This document shows positions 60,427-64,000 of a stretch of DNA of 64,000 nucleotides, one piece after another. The notes under the pieces are model-generated. The model had not been told where the DNA came from. It saw only the letters and a program-made list of their open reading frames with translations, and searched no databases. Each line of letters opens with the position of its first letter. Position 1 is the stretch's first letter. The translations under genes were made by a program, and so were the position numbers. This stretch comes from Annona cherimola (lineage: Eukaryota > Streptophyta > Magnoliopsida > Magnoliales > Annonaceae): NCBI GenBank assembly GCA_030490835.1, contig CM059975.1:6475579-6539578 (forward strand). The letters are read 5' to 3'.

Positions 60427-61474
60427 TCTTTAGATAGAATAACACAGTTAGTGGAGATTTTGGTGAAGACCTCAAAGGAGGAAAATCAAAGAGAGGGCAG
60501 GAGTGAATCTAATTGACACTGTAAATAGAAATCGAGGTAAGATCCGTTGTAAAAAAAAAAAAAAAAGAGGAGGGGGGGAGATGTACTGGTAAGCGGCTTG
60601 CTTACAGCATACGTTTATGGGTTCTGTTCTGGAGCACCCAATTTGTACCGCATGCAGACATTTTGCTCATCTCCAAAAATTCGAATGGCTGAAGAGCACT
60701 GGATTTATCTTGTTGATGTACACTGATGGTTTGTAACCACCTCTATTTGCTGCTGAAGGTACGAGTCTGCCCCTTGTAACCTGAAAAAGGCCATATCGAC
60801 GATGGGATGTCTTGCAAACCTATTTGCTAGAGTATAATGAATCAGATTAACTTATTTATGAGAGTATAACATCAAATGATAATTCCCTGAAAAATTCTTA
60901 GACGTTCCAAGCAAGTGCAGGGCTTTGATCAGGCATACTGGTTTCTGTGGGTGAAATGTGCACTCACAACGAATAATAAGCTATTAGTGCTGTCTGCACA
61001 ATGTGGATTGTGTACTGATAGTTGAAGCATGGTATATGCAAATATCAGCCAGCGATCGGAATTTAAAGGTCCCCCTAATAGATGCAATGATGGTTGGTTG
61101 TAGCGGTGGCGCCGTACCTGCTCCGACGGCTGCAATATTAATTTCAATAAATGAGCAGTTGGACGAGTTAAAAATGTGTTCCTGTCCTGCAAATTCTCGG
61201 ACATCCACGTGGTCGCGGTTGCATGGACGACGTGCTTCTGTTTGTCTGTTTGTTTGTTTTTGCCCCCCGGGTTTTGGTGGCTTCTCGGAAGGGGACCATT
61301 AATGCATTTCCAACCAATTTGAAGTGTGGGTGACCACATCATCACATTTAAACCTGTCCAACTGCGTCCTGTTTTGAATAATGAAGAGAGAATTCACGGT
61401 CTTCAATTGGATGGTTGTTCTTGGTACGCGTCCTACACCACGTGGACAATGACGAGGAACATTAGGGTTATTTA
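60427..61474. other. 3' UTR and spacer after the J-domain gene
   Basis: A(15) occurs at 60551-60565, followed by a purine-rich stretch. GC-richer 61090-61300 has open frames on both strands without recognisable domains. No further gene is supported. Confidence 0.4.
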
Positions 61475-61799
61475 GAGCTTGAATGGGATGAGACTTTGAA
61501 GATATATTGGGGTACGAAAAAGTTGTATTTGAAATGAAAAAAAGATATCGTTACTTTTTGGAATGAGAAAAGTATTTTGTGAATTAATTTATATCTAGTA
61601 TGGAATGATCCTTGGATTAGGATGTAAAAGAATCCAATATTTTTTCAAATTTTTTTTTCATTTCCAAAAATGTAATCGCCCATTTTTTCATTTCAAATAC
61701 AACTTTTTCGAATTGCAATACACATTTTTCTACTCCAAATATATGACAACACCTTTTTTCTCACATATTCTGTTCGCGTCCCCATTCCATCTAAAGCTC
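61475..61799. repeat. MITE with GAGCTT ends flanked by TA
   Basis: The left end GAGCTTGAATGGGATGAG is inverted against the right end CCATTCCATCTAAAGCTC; GTTGTATTTGAAATGAAAAA also pairs with TTTTTCATTTCAAATACAAC. TA flanks both sides (61473-61474 and 61800-61801), which could be a 2-bp target duplication. Confidence 0.65.
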
Positions 61800-62240
61800 T
61801 AACAACCCCGTCTTCCACAAATGGTTCATCCATCTTCGAATGGGCGACGCGCGACCAACCAACCTTAGTTATTAGCTGATTGACAAGCATGTATCCAACC
61901 TTGAGAGCCTGCGACGTGGAACATGCATGGATGATGAGAAATCTAAAGAAATGTTAGAAAATGGTAGTGTCGTAATATTGGCATCATCGTAATACACGAT
62001 CACATAATATAATAATACATTATACGCAACTTTGAAAATATATTATGTATTCTCTATCAAAAAATATATATATTATATATTATATGGGATTGATGGCTCT
62101 ATGAAATTGTTTTTTATTGAAACTGCTTTTCATTAAATCAAAATCAATAGTAATATTCATTAACATATTTTATTTATGATATCAATAATCACTGGAAACT
62201 TCTAATAGTTAAAAAGTTTGATAATTATGTGTGAATGTAC

Positions 62241-62812
62241 TAGGGGTGTTAACTGTTATGGTCAACCCATCAACCGGTTTATAAATGAGTTTAATTGAGA
62301 TTTTTGAATAAAAGTTATGATCCATCAACCCGTTCAACTATTTAATTAAATAAATGGATTCGGATTGAGATTTTATAACTTGTCAACCCATTTAATAACC
62401 TGTTTAATTTATTTGAAACATTCAACTTATTTAACTTGTTTAACCTATTAAAATATAATATATATAAATATAAACCTCTTTGTTATTTTTTCTCATTAAG
62501 TTTTCCTTCCACCAACTAATTTCCATTTTCTTATTATTTTCATAATTTTATTTTTCTGTTATTGCCCTATTTTCATTTTTGTCAAAAATATTCTCTCACC
62601 TCTTCCTGTGAGATCATCGTCTGCCAAAGTCTAGACCCTCAAATTATCTGCTACACAACTCATTAACAACCTGCCAATACGTTTATTAAATATGCTGTAA
62701 ATTAGTTAGAGTTGAAATTTTTAAATGGGTTAATAAATGAATTAGAGTTAAGATATTTTAAATAAGTTAAAATTAACACTAGACACCAACCCGTCCAACC
62801 TTAACACCCCTA
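62241..62812. mobile_element. Non-autonomous hAT-like element
   Basis: Begins TAGGGGTGTTAACTGTTATG and ends CCTTAACACCCCTA, an inverted terminal match of about 12 bp. The flanking 8-mers are GAATGTAC and GCATGCAA, agreeing at five of eight positions, so any target duplication is aged. The subterminal words (GTCAACCCATCAACCGGTTT on the left, ACCAACCCGTCCAACC on the right) are of the hAT style but differ from those at 4573 and 17117. Confidence 0.65.
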
Positions 62813-62939
62813 GCATGCAATGAGGATCGGATGAAAGTTTACATTAACACAACACTTTTCTTATTAAAAAATAACCACTACTTTTTCTATTTATCATGCA
62901 ACGTTTTCCCATTTCCATGCAACTCTTTCATTCACAGCA

Positions 62940-63327
62940 CGATGAGTGATTTTATTAGCCCAGACTAAACAAATGCTCCACTTAGCCCACATAAAAAAAT
63001 CAATTTATTACGAACTTTTTCATATACTTGTTTATCTAAATGTATTTGATATAAAAATGAAGTTTTACCATTTTTGTATATATTTATGTATTTTTTGAGA
63101 TTTTAAAACATCTATGTGTATATATATATATTTAAAATATACTATTTTTAAAAATCTAAAAAAATATACATGCACATCTAAAAATGGTACAACTTGGTTT
63201 ATATATTAAATACACTTAAATAAATAAGTGTATAAAGAAAAAAATAAAAAAATAATTGTAAATAGTTTTTTTGATATAGGCTAAGCATGACATTTGTTTA
63301 GCCTAAGCTAACAAGATCATTCCTCTT
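62940..63327. repeat. Foldback MITE family B copy upstream of the hydrolase gene
   Basis: The left end GATGAGTGATTTTATTAGCC pairs with the right end GCTAACAAGATCATTCCTCT. CTTAGCCCACATAAAAAAAT pairs with TTTTTTTGATATAGGCTAAG, and the shared core (ATGAAGTTTTACCATTTTTG) lies inside. Its right end is about 420 bp before the hydrolase ATG, in the likely promoter. Confidence 0.75.
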
Positions 63328-63658
63328 ACAACACATTTCTTATTCACTCTTTTAAACGATTTAAAATTTTTATAATATATAAATTTGCATTGTATGGTAC
63401 TATGAGTCCATGATTAGTTGTTTAGCATGCATACATCTATACCATATATAATACTATTATTACATGCAGGCATATACAGAAATCTTGGGGTTGAATATAA
63501 TGTATCACAACATGATTTAATGAGTTAGGAGTAGTGCTATTCAGGAGGATGGAAAGGAATGGTTCACATGCAGCACGAATTCTTCTTGGAGGCAAGCTGC
63601 ATGTGCCACGTATCGTGAGCACATTAGTGCCAAGTCAATTCCTCATATCTGATCTCTG

Positions 63659-63666
63659 TTATAAGA
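63659..63666 (+). promoter_or_regulatory. Candidate TATA box of the hydrolase gene
   Basis: TTATAAGA lies 83 bp upstream of the ATG at 63749, and a CCACGTAT word (ACGT core) lies near 63606. Position and sequence are suitable; function is inferred. Confidence 0.4.
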
Positions 63667-63748
63667 GGAAGGAAAAGAAGGGAAGAAAGGCTTGAAAATT
63701 AAAACTCACTGACGTCCATTCCCCAAGGCCAAACCTGAGAAGTGAGAA

Positions 63749-64000
63749 ATGGCTCACGCTCACCCCATTCACCAGGCCAACGAACACAGCCCTTTTGGGG
63801 ACCTCACGAAGGAACAATTCTGCCAAAAGCACCGAGTCCTCAACCGCGAAAGCTTCTTCCTCAACAGCCGCGGCATGAGGATCTTCACTCAGAGCTGGCA
63901 GCCACTCCGGCCGGCTCCATTGCCATCTTCACAGCCCCTGCGCGGCCTCGTCGCCATGATCCACGGCTACACCACCGAGACCAGCTCCGTCTTCCAGCTC
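63749..64000 (+). CDS. CSE: Caffeoylshikimate esterase / monoacylglycerol lipase-like alpha/beta hydrolase, 5' part
   Basis: The first 84 codons from the ATG at 63749-63751 run off the window end without a stop. NSRGMRIFTQSWQPL (about 39-53) is the first strand of the alpha/beta hydrolase fold, and GLVAMIHGYTTETSS (about 66-80) carries the HG oxyanion-hole motif. This order fits plant monoacylglycerol-lipase-like proteins that include caffeoylshikimate esterase, which releases caffeate for lignin synthesis (family knowledge). The catalytic Ser, Asp and His lie beyond the window, so CSE cannot be told apart from other members. The start is supported by a nearby TATA-like box. The coding sequence is much more GC-rich than the flank. 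Confidence 0.8.
   Translation, partial: MAHAHPIHQANEHSPFGDLTKEQFCQKHRVLNRESFFLNSRGMRIFTQSWQPLRPAPLPSSQPLRGLVAMIHGYTTETSSVFQL

Noticed and set aside
1..64000. CRISPR arrays, operons, prokaryotic defence or toxin systems
   Set aside because: The window is plant nuclear DNA; the tandem repeats lack short regular repeat-spacer organisation, and genes are intron-containing and singly transcribed.

Overview
This is nuclear DNA from a flowering plant. The genes have many introns with plant-type junctions, the spacers are AT-rich and packed with short inverted-repeat elements, and the proteins are plant-specific (root-type ferredoxin-NADP reductase, ArfGAP-C2 protein, cinnamyl-alcohol dehydrogenase family, caffeoylshikimate-esterase-like hydrolase). 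I cannot name the species.

Layout. 1-25 kb is mostly transposon-derived spacer. It holds one small minus-strand gene (9105-9482, an LSM-domain protein resembling the NatC subunit NAA38), a SINE with a 15-bp target-site duplication (10175-10415), and a structurally complete 4.45-kb hAT transposon (17117-21564). The hAT has matching termini and a perfect 8-bp target-site duplication, but its transposase carries two stops. A 700-bp non-autonomous relative with its own perfect 8-bp duplication lies at 4573-5272. From 25.8 kb the window is gene-bearing, all on the plus strand: root-type FNR (5 exons, 25820-30406), ArfGAP/C2 protein of the AGD12 type (8 exons, 36556-40907), CAD-family dehydrogenase (5 exons, 43143-45203), membrane J-domain protein with a Jiv90-like Cys-rich region (9 exons, 54113-60426), and the first 84 codons of a caffeoylshikimate-esterase/monoacylglycerol-lipase-like hydrolase (63749 to the window end). 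I assembled the four multi-exon genes by hand; every junction keeps frame. One intron is GC-AG (57060-57190) and the rest are GT-AG.

The genes form no operon-like unit. The CAD-like and CSE-like genes could both serve phenylpropanoid metabolism, but 18 kb and an unrelated gene separate them, so proximity alone means little. I found no undescribed biological system. The most notable signals are structural: a near-identical 442-bp tandem array (A-B-A-B-A-B-A) inside an intron of the J-domain gene, an RTE-type LINE tail that stops about a dozen bases before a splice acceptor in the same intron, a MITE nested within a copy of its own family, and a set of foldback elements that share an internal core but have different termini.
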